Positions 34,318 to 43,527 of a DNA stretch of 64,000 nucleotides are shown piece by piece. Position numbers and translations under genes: made by a program. The notes beneath the pieces are model-generated. The model ran no database searches. It saw nothing but the letters and a program-made list of their open reading frames with translations, and had not been told where the DNA came from. Every line of letters starts with the position of its first letter. The first letter of the stretch is position 1. The stretch covers positions 150,356-214,355 of the forward strand of contig JBBDWK010000002.1 in NCBI GenBank assembly GCA_040902885.1, in the 5' to 3' direction. Source of the DNA: JBBDWK01 sp040902885 (GTDB lineage: Bacteria; Acidobacteriota; Terriglobia; Bryobacterales; Bryobacteraceae).

Positions 34318-37300
34318 TTAGAACTGGAACCGTCCGACGATCTGGCCGGATCGCGGGCGGAAGTCGCCCGGGAATCCAGCCGGATTGATGCGTCCGAATC
34401 CGGAGATTGGAACACCTGCATCCAGACGCTGCGTTGCCAAGGCATTCCCGCTTTCCGGATCGGCAAAGTAGCGGCGGTTGAAGATGTTGAAGAACTCACC
34501 GCGGATGCTGAAGAACATGCCGCCCTCGCTCAAGCGGAACGTCTTGCCGAGGCTGAGCTGTTCGCTGTAGCGCCGCTGCGTCCGGTAGTCGGAATAGTAC
34601 GCGGCCGCCGTACCCCACTGGCCCGCCGCCGGATCCGCCCAGGCTTTTGGATTCAGGACGAACTCGCTGTTCGGATCGAAGCAGTGGCAGTCCGGGTCTT
34701 TGAGGAACAGCGGTTCACCCGGGACGCGGTTCGCATTCGTGCCCTGGAAGACGTAGGCGGCCATGTTATTCTGCGCCTGCGGTACTCGAATCGGTGTGCC
34801 GCTGGCGTAACGCAGAATGCCGCCCACGGTCCACCCACCGAGCACTTGTTTAAGAACCCTATTGCCGCCGCTCAGGCTGGGCACCTGGTAATTGAACGCC
34901 ATGACCAGCACGTGCGGCTGATCGGAGCGCGACAGCGCCTTCTGCACCTCGCGGTTGAATACGTTGTTCGTCGGCACAACAGCCCCATCCTGATCTTCAA
35001 CGGTGGTCAACGTCTTTGACCAGGTATAGGCAAGCTGGAAGTCCAGTCCATTGGAGTAGCGCTTCGTCAGCTTCATTTGCAGCGAGTCGTACCAGTTGTT
35101 GCCGAGCGGCGCCCACATGCTGCCTACGCTGGCAAACTGCGGGAACGGACGAAGCGCCTGAGCCACAGTGGATGCCACGGGGAATCCGGCATAGGGTGGA
35201 CGGTTGAACCCACGCTGCGCCGCAAGGGGAGAATCCAGACGGGAACGCAACAAGTCGAGGTCCGCCGGATTATTCAGGCTGAGTCCGAACCCACGCAGAC
35301 GCTCTTCGGAGATCGCGTTATAGTTGACGAGTCCGTCGGCGCGGAACCACGCACCGCGGTTTCCGACATAGGCAGCTTCAGCCACGAGGGTGCTGCTGAG
35401 TTCGCGCTGCAGGCTGACGTTCCACTGATTCACTCGCGGCGGCCGGCCTCCGTTGCGGTCGACGTGCGCGGTGGCGTTTACGATCCGTCCAGGAGTAACC
35501 AGCAGACCCGGGTCGTAGCTGGCCGCGAGCAGGTCGTTGATGTTGTAGTTCAATCCGTTTCGAAGCACGACACCGGGTTCCGCAAATGCCGGCGAGTTGA
35601 ACGGAATGCTGTTGAAACCCATGCCCTGAGAGTTGCCGCCGCCGATGTAGTTGAAGCCCGTGAGCTGACCGTAGCTGATGCCCCAACCGGCGCGGAGCAC
35701 CGTCTTCGAGTCGATCTGGTAAGCGGCGCCGAATCGGGGAGCGATGCCCCACGGGTAAGTACCTGCGAACGAGCAGTTGCAGCGTCCCGCGCCCTCCCCT
35801 TCATAGATGGTTGCGCCGGGCAGGTTGCCTGCATTCGGGTTCTGCAGGTAGGGCGCGAACATGCTGGTTCGGCGATGCAGTTCGCGCGCCGCGGGCTGCA
35901 GGTCATACCGAATGCCGAGGTCGAGCGTCAGCTTCCGGCTGGCCTTCCACGTGTCCTGAACAAAGAAACCCCAGGCAGTGCGGCGGTACTGCGGGTCCTG
36001 CGCGTTAGCGATGCTGGCGCTCGCACCCAGCCCGAGAAGGAAGCTCGCGTAAGGATGACCGAGAGTTCCTCCCTGCAAATTCTGCCCCTGGGTCGAAGGT
36101 AGCGTCGTCTGCTCGCCGTTGAACGTAAAGTCACCGGCAACGCCGTTCGTGTTGCGGTTGGTGAACGTATCGATGCGCCACTCGCCGCCGGTTTTGTAAG
36201 TGTGGTTGCCACGGACCGTTGTGAGGCTCGCTACCGCTGTCGGCTTATCCTGCGTGTACAGATTTCGATTTGTCGGGCCAAGATCGCTGCCGCCGACGTT
36301 CAGCCCCCCGAACGCGTTGCTCAGAGCGCGAATCCTCGGGAAGCCGGATCCCGCAAGCCCGCGAAGGCCCAGTTCCGACGCAGCGTCGTATTCGAGAATG
36401 TTGTCCGGCGCGCTGTCCGGGTTGCGATAACGCTGGTAGCCGGCGCCGAGGTGCAGCAGGCTCGTCGGAGTCAGGCTGTGGTCGTAATTGACGCGCACCG
36501 TCTGGCTGCGGATGATCTGATCGCGCCGGCGAGAGATAGGGTCCGGGAGGCCGTCGGTGCCGTTGTCTTTGTCAGTGCGCATGCGCGACCAGTAGAAGGA
36601 CATCTTCGAGCTTTCGGTAAAGCTGTGGTCGACCTTGACGCTGGGGATGTCCTGAATCTTGCGATATTCGGCCCGGCGGATGAAGTTATTCACCAGACTG
36701 CCGTTGTTCGGCAGGGGAATGAGACTCTGCACCTTCGCAGCCACGGGATCGAAACGATCGGCCGGAATGCGATTGCCGGGAAACGCATCCCGTACGACCT
36801 GACCGTTTACCGTCCGCGTTGTCGCCGGATCGTAAATGGTGCCTTCGACGATCGGACGCCCCAGGGGATCGGTTCCAAGAACGCGGCTCGTCAGCGCGGC
36901 GCTGAAATCGCCATTCCGGTACGCCTCTGTAGGTACGGTGCCATCGCCTAGGTTTTGGTTCTGCCGGTCGCGGAACATCTCGAAATTCGCAAAGAAGAAC
37001 GTGCGTTGGCCGCCGTTGTATATCTTCGGAAGGATCACCGGTCCGCCGATGCTCCCGCCGAAGTTGTGCCGGCGCTGCTGCGGCCGGTCGTGATTGCCGA
37101 AGGGAAGGGCGGCGCCCAGCGCTTCGTGCGCGAAGTAATCGTACGCGCTGCCATGGAACTGGTTTGTGCCGGAGCGCGACGTGAAATTGAACAGCCCCCC
37201 ACTTACTTGCCCGAATTCCGAGGAGAAGTTACTCGTCTGCAGCGTGAATTCCTGAATGGCTTCCACTGAGGGCTGCGATTCATCGGACACGCGTGGGTTC

Positions 37301-37890
37301 AACGCGCTCGTCGTGTCCTGACCCTCGAAGATGATGCGGAATGTATTGCCTGGGGCGCCGTTCACGCGTATATCGTTCCATCCGCCGATGCTGGCGCCCG
37401 GCGACAACTGGACGAAAGAGAGAGGGTTCCGAACGGCGCCGGCCCCAATCGCGAAGTTGATCGGAAGCGCGTTCAGCTGTTCGCCGCTGATAGTCGTGCT
37501 TTGCTCAGCGCTCTCGGTTCGCAGCAGGGGAGCGTCGGCGCTCACGGTCACCGCTTCCGTCGTGGAGCCGAGTTGAAGCGCCACGTCAATACGGGCGGTC
37601 TGTGCGACCTGGACGGTCACCCCCGACTGGATGTGCTTTCGAAATCCGGTATGCTCCACCGTTAGGCTGTAAATACCTGAAGGAACGGACGAAATAGTGT
37701 AGTTTCCGGTGCTCGTGGTTTCAGTCCGGAACTGAATACCCGTCCCGGTGTTCTCGGCGATAACGCTGACCGAGGGAATCAGGGCCCCGGCGGGATCGCT
37801 TACCGTTCCGGTGATGGTACCCCTATCACTCTGAGCTAACACGCTAAAAGTACAAAAAAAGAAGACGGCGGCGCGTTTGAATTTGGACAC
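34318..37890 (-). CDS. TonB-dependent receptor, Oar-like
   Basis: A complete 1190-aa outer-membrane receptor: signal peptide, a carboxypeptidase-regulatory-like domain (GTITGTVSDPAGALIPSVSV, quoted in part), a plug (PLLRTESAEQSTTISGEQLN), and a large barrel ending GRFQF with the terminal Phe. It starts at GTG 37890 with a strong AGGAGG 10 bp upstream. It leads the four-gene operon with CRTAC1, TPR and heptaheme cytochrome genes. Oar-like receptors in Acidobacteria often import oligosaccharides or peptides; the substrate here is unknown, but the downstream multiheme protein hints that a redox-active ligand or extracellular electron transfer should be considered. Confidence 0.9.
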   Translation of the reverse strand: MSKFKRAAVFFFCTFSVLAQSDRGTITGTVSDPAGALIPSVSVIAENTGTGIQFRTETTSTGNYTISSVPSGIYSLTVEHTGFRKHIQSGVTVQVAQTARIDVALQLGSTTEAVTVSADAPLLRTESAEQSTTISGEQLNALPINFAIGAGAVRNPLSFVQLSPGASIGGWNDIRVNGAPGNTFRIIFEGQDTTSALNPRVSDESQPSVEAIQEFTLQTSNFSSEFGQVSGGLFNFTSRSGTNQFHGSAYDYFAHEALGAALPFGNHDRPQQRRHNFGGSIGGPVILPKIYNGGQRTFFFANFEMFRDRQNQNLGDGTVPTEAYRNGDFSAALTSRVLGTDPLGRPIVEGTIYDPATTRTVNGQVVRDAFPGNRIPADRFDPVAAKVQSLIPLPNNGSLVNNFIRRAEYRKIQDIPSVKVDHSFTESSKMSFYWSRMRTDKDNGTDGLPDPISRRRDQIIRSQTVRVNYDHSLTPTSLLHLGAGYQRYRNPDSAPDNILEYDAASELGLRGLAGSGFPRIRALSNAFGGLNVGGSDLGPTNRNLYTQDKPTAVASLTTVRGNHTYKTGGEWRIDTFTNRNTNGVAGDFTFNGEQTTLPSTQGQNLQGGTLGHPYASFLLGLGASASIANAQDPQYRRTAWGFFVQDTWKASRKLTLDLGIRYDLQPAARELHRRTSMFAPYLQNPNAGNLPGATIYEGEGAGRCNCSFAGTYPWGIAPRFGAAYQIDSKTVLRAGWGISYGQLTGFNYIGGGNSQGMGFNSIPFNSPAFAEPGVVLRNGLNYNINDLLAASYDPGLLVTPGRIVNATAHVDRNGGRPPRVNQWNVSLQRELSSTLVAEAAYVGNRGAWFRADGLVNYNAISEERLRGFGLSLNNPADLDLLRSRLDSPLAAQRGFNRPPYAGFPVASTVAQALRPFPQFASVGSMWAPLGNNWYDSLQMKLTKRYSNGLDFQLAYTWSKTLTTVEDQDGAVVPTNNVFNREVQKALSRSDQPHVLVMAFNYQVPSLSGGNRVLKQVLGGWTVGGILRYASGTPIRVPQAQNNMAAYVFQGTNANRVPGEPLFLKDPDCHCFDPNSEFVLNPKAWADPAAGQWGTAAAYYSDYRTQRRYSEQLSLGKTFRLSEGGMFFSIRGEFFNIFNRRYFADPESGNALATQRLDAGVPISGFGRINPAGFPGDFRPRSGQIVGRFQF

Positions 37891-37939
37891 AACAACCTCC
37901 TCTGAACATGCGATTCCCGCCCCTTGGCGTAGTAGAGGA

Positions 37940-37968
37940 ATGCTATGTCAGTGGTAGATGAAAGTCAA
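37940..37968 (-). promoter_or_regulatory. Promoter of the TonB-CRTAC1-TPR-cytochrome operon
   Basis: On the reverse strand TTGACT (37968-37963), a 17-bp spacer and TAGCAT (37945-37940) form a sigma70-like pair about 50 bp before the GTG start. The -35 matches five of six positions, the -10 four of six. Nothing else is seen in the 154-bp intergenic region. Confidence 0.5.
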
Positions 37969-38044
37969 GGCGAGGGGTCGCGCCGTCGCGCCTTCCACCT
38001 GCTTCCGGAGGTGTTCTGGATTCACGACGGCGGATAGCCACAGT

Positions 38045-38869
38045 CTACTCTTCCCCCGACCTCCACTCCAGCAGCCTTTGCTTCAATAACTCTCCCTTCG
38101 CCCGCGCGGTGATGTCGCTAATCATCGCCGGCTCATGCCGGTGGTCGTACACATACGCTTTAATCCGCAGCTTTAAATAAGGCTGATCGGAAAACCCATC
38201 CATCACCTGTACCGCGATCGGCTTCTTCGCCAGCAGATAGGGGCAGGTCAGAGCCGCCTCATGCCCGATCCGCAGCGCCGCGGCCGCGTCCGTCGCCGGC
38301 GGCAGATACAGATCGGTCACCACCTGGCAGTCCAGCAGGCCCGAGTTCGCGTTGTACACGTGCTCTACCAGCACATCGGCGTTGGGAATCGTCACTCGCG
38401 TGTCGTCCGGTGTAGTCAGCTTGGTGCTTCGAAGGCCGATGTGGTGGATCTCCCCGTACGCCGCGCCGATCCTGACCCGGTCTCCAAGCTGGTACGGACG
38501 GTCGGTCAGAATCACCAGCCCGCCAACCACGTTCTTCACCAGGTCCTGGGCGCCGAGGCCCAGCGCAATCCCCACCGACGCCATGGCCGCGAAAAACGTC
38601 TCTCGCGAAGGCGCCAGCAGATCGAAGCAGACGAAGATCGCCGCGAACCAGATCGCGATCCGCGTTACAGGCTCCAGCCGCTTGAAAAAGAATCGCGCGC
38701 GCGGCGCGCTTTCGCTCAGGAATTCCAGCAGCCGCGCCATCCACTGGATGATCAGCCACGACATGAACAGCAGCAGCAGCACGGTGCCGAAGCGCCCTGG
38801 CGTGAAGTGCTCCAGCAGCGCTCGCGGCTGCTGCTGAAGAAAGGCCGGAAACGTCCAGGCGGTATTCAT
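38045..38869 (-). CDS. MscS-family mechanosensitive ion channel
   Basis: A 274-aa small-conductance channel protein. Three hydrophobic segments lie in the first ~110 residues, with the pore-lining helix in FFAAMASVGIALGLGAQDLVKNVVGGLVIL (quoted in part ASVGIALGLGAQDLV) and the MscS beta domain in DRPYQLGDRVRIG...TKLTTPDDTRVTIPNADVL. The C-terminal alpha/beta vestibule domain follows. It lies 13 bp downstream of a large ATPase gene on the same strand, an unusual pairing, so the channel may be gated or controlled by that ATPase as well as by tension. Confidence 0.9.
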   Translation of the reverse strand: MNTAWTFPAFLQQQPRALLEHFTPGRFGTVLLLLFMSWLIIQWMARLLEFLSESAPRARFFFKRLEPVTRIAIWFAAIFVCFDLLAPSRETFFAAMASVGIALGLGAQDLVKNVVGGLVILTDRPYQLGDRVRIGAAYGEIHHIGLRSTKLTTPDDTRVTIPNADVLVEHVYNANSGLLDCQVVTDLYLPPATDAAAALRIGHEAALTCPYLLAKKPIAVQVMDGFSDQPYLKLRIKAYVYDHRHEPAMISDITARAKGELLKQRLLEWRSGEE

Positions 38870-38882
38870 GATGGTCCTCTAT

Positions 38883-41666
38883 TCATCGCAGATTCTGGCG
38901 GCTCAGCGCCCGCCGCACGAAGTGTCCCGCTTCCGGCCGCACGCGAACGCCGGGGCCCGCGGGTTCGGGCTCCAGCACCTCGCAGGCCTTCAGCCGCTCG
39001 AGTTGGGTTCTGCTCTCTCGCGCCGGAATCCCGAAGACGATGGCGTGCTCCTCATCGGTCAGGCTGCCGTGCTGCAGGATCGCCTGGAGCGTCAGGAAAT
39101 CCGGCAGCGAGCATTGCGACCGCAGCGCATCGTAGTTCGCCGCTTCCGGGTATCGCATGTGCAGCAGTCCGCCCTCCACGCCCTCCGTGTAGTGCAGCCA
39201 GAGCTGGAACGCCGAACGGAAAATTCCCTCCGACTCGCGGTACAGCGAGTCGAAAAACAGGTCCTGCGGCGACTCCTGCAGGCCCAACGCTTCCCGCGCC
39301 CTCCGTGCCATCCCGCGCCGCGCCGGCGGCGCGGAAAACTGCAATCGCAGCCCGGAGAAATTGTGCCGGATCAGAATGGCCGTCTTCAACTGCTCCAGCT
39401 CCACCGACATCGCGTTGATGCGGTACGGAAAATACTGGTCCAGGTTTACCGCGGCCTTCAGGAAATCGAACGCCGTCTGGTTCAGGCTCAGCACCCACAG
39501 TGTGCCGCGCGAGGTCTCGGGGATCGTCGCCAGCAGGCTCTTCAACCCCTCGAAGCCGTTCATGCAGCGCAGAAAGGCCCGCTCCACTTCCTCGATCACG
39601 ATCACGCGCGGCTCGCGAAGGAGAGCGTGCGTCAAGTCCTCATCCCCGCGAATGCGGAGAAGCGAGCGGAGATCGGCTTCCATCTGCCCCGGCGTGGTGA
39701 CGCGGCCGTTGAACTGGCCGCGATAGACGGGGTCCTGTCCGAATACGCGCGCTGTCGCGCAATTGAGCAGGCTCGTCTTCCCGCTGCCTCGCTCGCCCAC
39801 CACCAGAACGGCCATGCTGCGTCCCGCCTGCCACATCTCGCGGGCCTCCTCGAGCGCCGCCATCTCGGCCTCCCGGCCGACAAGGAAACGCGGGTCCTCC
39901 ACCGGCGCCAGGCGGAACAGCCGCTGGTAGATCATCGGCAGGTCGCGCGCGCCCAGGTCCAGTTGCAGCGCCTGGCTCAGATAGCTGCGCCGGTAGACGT
40001 CGTCGATCCGCGGCTTGGCGGGCTGGTCCCACCCGATCGCGTTGAGGAACCACTTATAGCGCGCGCGCAGCGCATTCCGCTGCCACCGGGCGCTCCGCGC
40101 CGTTCCCGCGCGCGCCGTCTCCCAGGCCCCCCGCGCGGCCCGCGTGCCACCCTGCCGGGCGAGGTGCGCCATCAAGCCCAGCCGGCCCTCATCCAGTTGC
40201 AGGTGGCTTTGCAGCAGCGCGGCCGCGCACGCTCGTACCAGGCTCCGCTCCGCGCCGGGCCGGAGGGGCTTGGCCGTATCCCGCCGGTGAATCAGCAAGG
40301 AAGCCGCGTTTTGAGTCGACTCCGATGCAATCCGCTCCGCATGTTCCCCGGAGTCGCGCGCGGTTTCGAGACCGAAGATCACCACCTCGCGCGCACGCTC
40401 AATCTCCCGGACAATCGAGCGATGCGCCGCTTCGGCCGCGCGGAATCCTTCCGACGCCGCCCATTGCCCGGCTGCCCCCAGCGCGCGAAGGAAAATCTCC
40501 CGCGGCTTCACCGTACGCCAGCGCAGGCCCAGATTGGGAAGCGGGTAACGCGGCGCCAGCGTCTCGGCGGAAACGGGAATGCAGTCCGAGCGCGATGCCA
40601 CTGAGCGCGCCCACTCCGCCACACGCTCTTCGGCCGGAACCAGCCTGGCGTGAGGAGGCGGGAAGGTCCGCGGATCTGTGGCGCTGCTCGCCGTCTCCGC
40701 CCATTGAATCGCGCGCTCCAGCTCCGCCAGCAATTCGCCGCGTTCGGAGTCGAGGTACTTGAGCGCGTTTCCGGCCTCCCTCACCGCATGGCGCCCCATC
40801 TCGAGCAGCGCCAGATCCACGTTCATCAGCGCCGCCACGGCGCGGGGCTGCCGGGACCAGTAACCGGCGTACGCCTGTCTCCGGTCGAGCAGACGGCTGC
40901 GCCTGAATTCGGAAAGCGGGCTGGGGTGCCGCAACACGGCCGAGCCCAGCCTTGGAGCTGCCTCCGTCAGGGATTTGCGCAATGCTTCCAGATATCGCGC
41001 CGCCTTCCGCCGGAAATCGCCCACGTTATAAAGCCACCGAAGACGCCGCGTCTCGAGGAGCTTCTCCTCGACGCCCATCTCCATCGCCGATTGCAGCAGG
41101 CTCTGGCGCACCACGTGCCACGGTGTCAGCAGCTCGGTGCCCGTCTGCGTGAGCAGCAGCAGGAAGATGCCTTCGGCCCTGGAGCGGTCGAGCGCCTGCT
41201 TCCGCAGGTGGTCTTGCACAACCGCCCGCAGCGGCAGCGTCCGCGGATCGCGCTGCCGCCGGAGAATGTACGCCCGCCAATCGAAGCCGTCCTCGCAACC
41301 CATGCTTTCCACCAGATCCAGCCCGCTCACGCTGACCGTCTCCGGCAACTGGCGTGCCAGGTCGTCCACCGCAGCTTCGTGGTCCTCCAGCGCCGAGAGC
41401 ACGCGCTCGTGCGGCCGCAGGCTCTGGTAGAGAGCGATTGGCTGGGAGAGCAGCCGCTCTTCGGAGGACTTCAGCGCCTGGTAAAAAGAAGCGAGGCTGC
41501 CCGGCTCGCAAGATGGAAGCTGGACGGCGCTGAAAGCGTCCTGAAGACTTCCCAGGACGGCGTTCATGCGCTTCCACGATTCGTCCAGATCTCCAGCCAG
41601 GCGCCGGTTCCGCACTTCGAACTCAAACCGGAACGCACTCCACATCTCCGGGAATTTTCCAGGCAT
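38883..41666 (-). CDS. Large helical ATPase (AAA/STAND-like) paired with MscS
   Basis: A 927-aa cytoplasmic protein of unknown function. The first ~580 residues are Arg/Leu/Glu-rich helices without membrane segments. A P-loop ATPase domain follows, with Walker A GERGSGKTS near residue 625, Walker B RVIVIEEVERAF near 685 and sensor-like LWVLSLNQTAFDF; the C-terminal ~200 residues contain winged-helix-like segments (PDFLTLQAILQHGSLTDEEHA in part). No recognised effector domain is seen. I use ATG 41666; ATG 41714 is also possible. It is upstream of, and almost certainly co-transcribed with, the MscS channel gene. Confidence 0.7.
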   Translation of the reverse strand: MPGKFPEMWSAFRFEFEVRNRRLAGDLDESWKRMNAVLGSLQDAFSAVQLPSCEPGSLASFYQALKSSEERLLSQPIALYQSLRPHERVLSALEDHEAAVDDLARQLPETVSVSGLDLVESMGCEDGFDWRAYILRRQRDPRTLPLRAVVQDHLRKQALDRSRAEGIFLLLLTQTGTELLTPWHVVRQSLLQSAMEMGVEEKLLETRRLRWLYNVGDFRRKAARYLEALRKSLTEAAPRLGSAVLRHPSPLSEFRRSRLLDRRQAYAGYWSRQPRAVAALMNVDLALLEMGRHAVREAGNALKYLDSERGELLAELERAIQWAETASSATDPRTFPPPHARLVPAEERVAEWARSVASRSDCIPVSAETLAPRYPLPNLGLRWRTVKPREIFLRALGAAGQWAASEGFRAAEAAHRSIVREIERAREVVIFGLETARDSGEHAERIASESTQNAASLLIHRRDTAKPLRPGAERSLVRACAAALLQSHLQLDEGRLGLMAHLARQGGTRAARGAWETARAGTARSARWQRNALRARYKWFLNAIGWDQPAKPRIDDVYRRSYLSQALQLDLGARDLPMIYQRLFRLAPVEDPRFLVGREAEMAALEEAREMWQAGRSMAVLVVGERGSGKTSLLNCATARVFGQDPVYRGQFNGRVTTPGQMEADLRSLLRIRGDEDLTHALLREPRVIVIEEVERAFLRCMNGFEGLKSLLATIPETSRGTLWVLSLNQTAFDFLKAAVNLDQYFPYRINAMSVELEQLKTAILIRHNFSGLRLQFSAPPARRGMARRAREALGLQESPQDLFFDSLYRESEGIFRSAFQLWLHYTEGVEGGLLHMRYPEAANYDALRSQCSLPDFLTLQAILQHGSLTDEEHAIVFGIPARESRTQLERLKACEVLEPEPAGPGVRVRPEAGHFVRRALSRQNLR

Positions 41667-41756
41667 TGCTATCCATGATATTCGCTGAGCCTGCCGGCGG
41701 ACAGCGGGCGCCATCCCGCAACCCGGAATCCACCGGGCGCGTCCATGTAGACTTGC

Positions 41757-43490
41757 ATGCGTCCCGGTTTACTTGCAGGTAGTCTTCTTCTTCTGTTCTG
41801 CTCGGAGCTTCCCGGCCAGCAGATCAGCTTCGTTGAGGTCCAGGGTTCGGCGTTTCCGGCCCAGTTGGAATCCCGCGCCGGCGAACCTTACGACCCCTCC
41901 GTGATTCAAAAAGATGTGAAGCGCCTCTGGGAAACCGGGCGTTTCGAAGACATCCAGGTGGAAACCGAAGAGGAGCCCGAGGGAACGGCGGTGGTGTTCC
42001 GCGTCGTCGAAAAGCAGCGCAGGCGGCTGCGCAATTTCCAGTTCGTGCCCGACAAAGCCCCCCTGCGGATGAAGCTCGAAAAGGGCACTCTCATCGACCG
42101 GCGCCGCGCGCAGCAGGTGGCGGCAGAAGTGCGCAATCAACTGCGTTTGCAAGGCTTCACCGACGCCGAAGTGGAGCCGCAGCTTATGAGCGTGAGTGCG
42201 CTGGAAGCCGACATGCTGTTGCACGTCGAGATGGGCGAGCGCCGCAAGGTGGACGAGGTGAGTTTCACGGGCGACCTTGGCGTTAAGCCAAAGGAACTCA
42301 ACAAGGCCCTGAAGGCCACGCGCCCCAAGCGCATCATTCCCGGCATCCCCGGCATCTGGCAGGGATTCCGCCTGTTGCCGGACTTCAGCGAGGACGCGGT
42401 CCATTCGGACCTGGCGCAACTGCGCTCCTTCTATCTTTCGAAGGGATATTTCGACGCGCGCGTGAGTCTTGGCGCCATCGCCTCGGAAGAGGGCAAAGCC
42501 CGCATAGAGTACGACGTGAGCTCGGGTCCGCGGTACCGCATCGACAGCTTCGACTTCACGGGTGGACAGACCCAACCCCAGATCGCCGCGGATGGCGAGT
42601 TTCCGGTCAAGGAATACTGTAAGGAGCTTTTCGCGGAGCGCCGCGACGCCTATCAGGACGGCGTGATCGACTTTGGCGCGCGGCTGAACGTGGAAGACGC
42701 AGGGCCGCCGGAGGCTGTGAACCTGCTGACCACCGTCGAGCGCGGGCCGTCGTACCGCGTGGGACGCATCGAGTTCCGTGGCCACCGCGCGGTCAGCGAT
42801 AGCGCGGTGCGCCGCATGATGAAACTCGATGAGAGCGATCTCTTCGACTCGACGGAGCTTCGCAGGAGTTTGGCCAGCATCAACCGCGCCAGCTTCTTCG
42901 AGCCGCTTTCGGAGAAGGACGTCGTCATCACGACGGACGACCGCACCGGCAGGGCGAACGTACTGGTGACTCTCAAGGAGAGGAAGCGCGGGCGTTGGGC
43001 GCTCTCCGGGCCGGTGGGTCCGATGAGCTTCGCCGGTCCGTTGCAGTTCTCCATATCCTCGCGCCTGCCGGCCTGGGGGCGCGGCATACTCGAAGGCTCC
43101 ACGTACTTCGCCTCCTTCACCCTGCTCGGCTTTTCTCATCCTTTCGCGAAGTTCATCCCGGGTCTGCCCTCGCGCCGGTTCCTGCCGCTGTTTACATTGC
43201 ACAGGCCGCTGATTCCCGGCCAGCGCTGGCAATCGGGATTCCTCATCGCCCCGCAGCTCGGCCTGCGCGGGATGGCGCTCAACTACGGCATCAGCCAAGC
43301 GCACAACTTTCTGGGGCCGTTGATCGAGGGCGAGACCGGCATCCTGCCGGATCTTTCGATCCCGGTGATGCGCGCCGGCGCTAGCCCGCGAGGCATGCTG
43401 CAGTGCGAGCCTCCGCTGCCGCGGCTGCACAAGCTGCGGAAAGGGGCCGCGATGGGCATCAATATCTTTATGAACTTGCGGCCTTTCTAG
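41757..43490 (+). CDS. Five-POTRA Omp85-like protein with short C-terminus
   Basis: A 577-aa exported protein. After a signal peptide (ending LPGQQIS) there are about five POTRA-like domains (boundaries near 23-90, 91-180, 183-275, 276-350 and 351-417), seen as repeats of a VDEVSFTGDLG / YRVGRIEFRGHRAVSD kind with a helix-helix-strand core. The remaining ~160 residues end NLRPF with a terminal Phe but are too short for a 16-strand barrel, and the L6 RGF/Y motif of BamA/TamA is not visible. It is probably an envelope-assembly protein of the BamA/TamA type with a reduced or missing barrel. It is divergent from the ATPase gene. Confidence 0.75.
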   Translation: MRPGLLAGSLLLLFCSELPGQQISFVEVQGSAFPAQLESRAGEPYDPSVIQKDVKRLWETGRFEDIQVETEEEPEGTAVVFRVVEKQRRRLRNFQFVPDKAPLRMKLEKGTLIDRRRAQQVAAEVRNQLRLQGFTDAEVEPQLMSVSALEADMLLHVEMGERRKVDEVSFTGDLGVKPKELNKALKATRPKRIIPGIPGIWQGFRLLPDFSEDAVHSDLAQLRSFYLSKGYFDARVSLGAIASEEGKARIEYDVSSGPRYRIDSFDFTGGQTQPQIAADGEFPVKEYCKELFAERRDAYQDGVIDFGARLNVEDAGPPEAVNLLTTVERGPSYRVGRIEFRGHRAVSDSAVRRMMKLDESDLFDSTELRRSLASINRASFFEPLSEKDVVITTDDRTGRANVLVTLKERKRGRWALSGPVGPMSFAGPLQFSISSRLPAWGRGILEGSTYFASFTLLGFSHPFAKFIPGLPSRRFLPLFTLHRPLIPGQRWQSGFLIAPQLGLRGMALNYGISQAHNFLGPLIEGETGILPDLSIPVMRAGASPRGMLQCEPPLPRLHKLRKGAAMGINIFMNLRPF

Positions 43491-43527
43491 GCGGCGTCGC
43501 GGCAACATGAGCCGCGCTTCCGACGTC

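Noticed and set aside
41769..43508. 579-aa open frame antisense to the POTRA gene
   Set aside because: Composition (Arg, Ala, His rich) and lack of any domain show it is a shadow of the POTRA coding strand.
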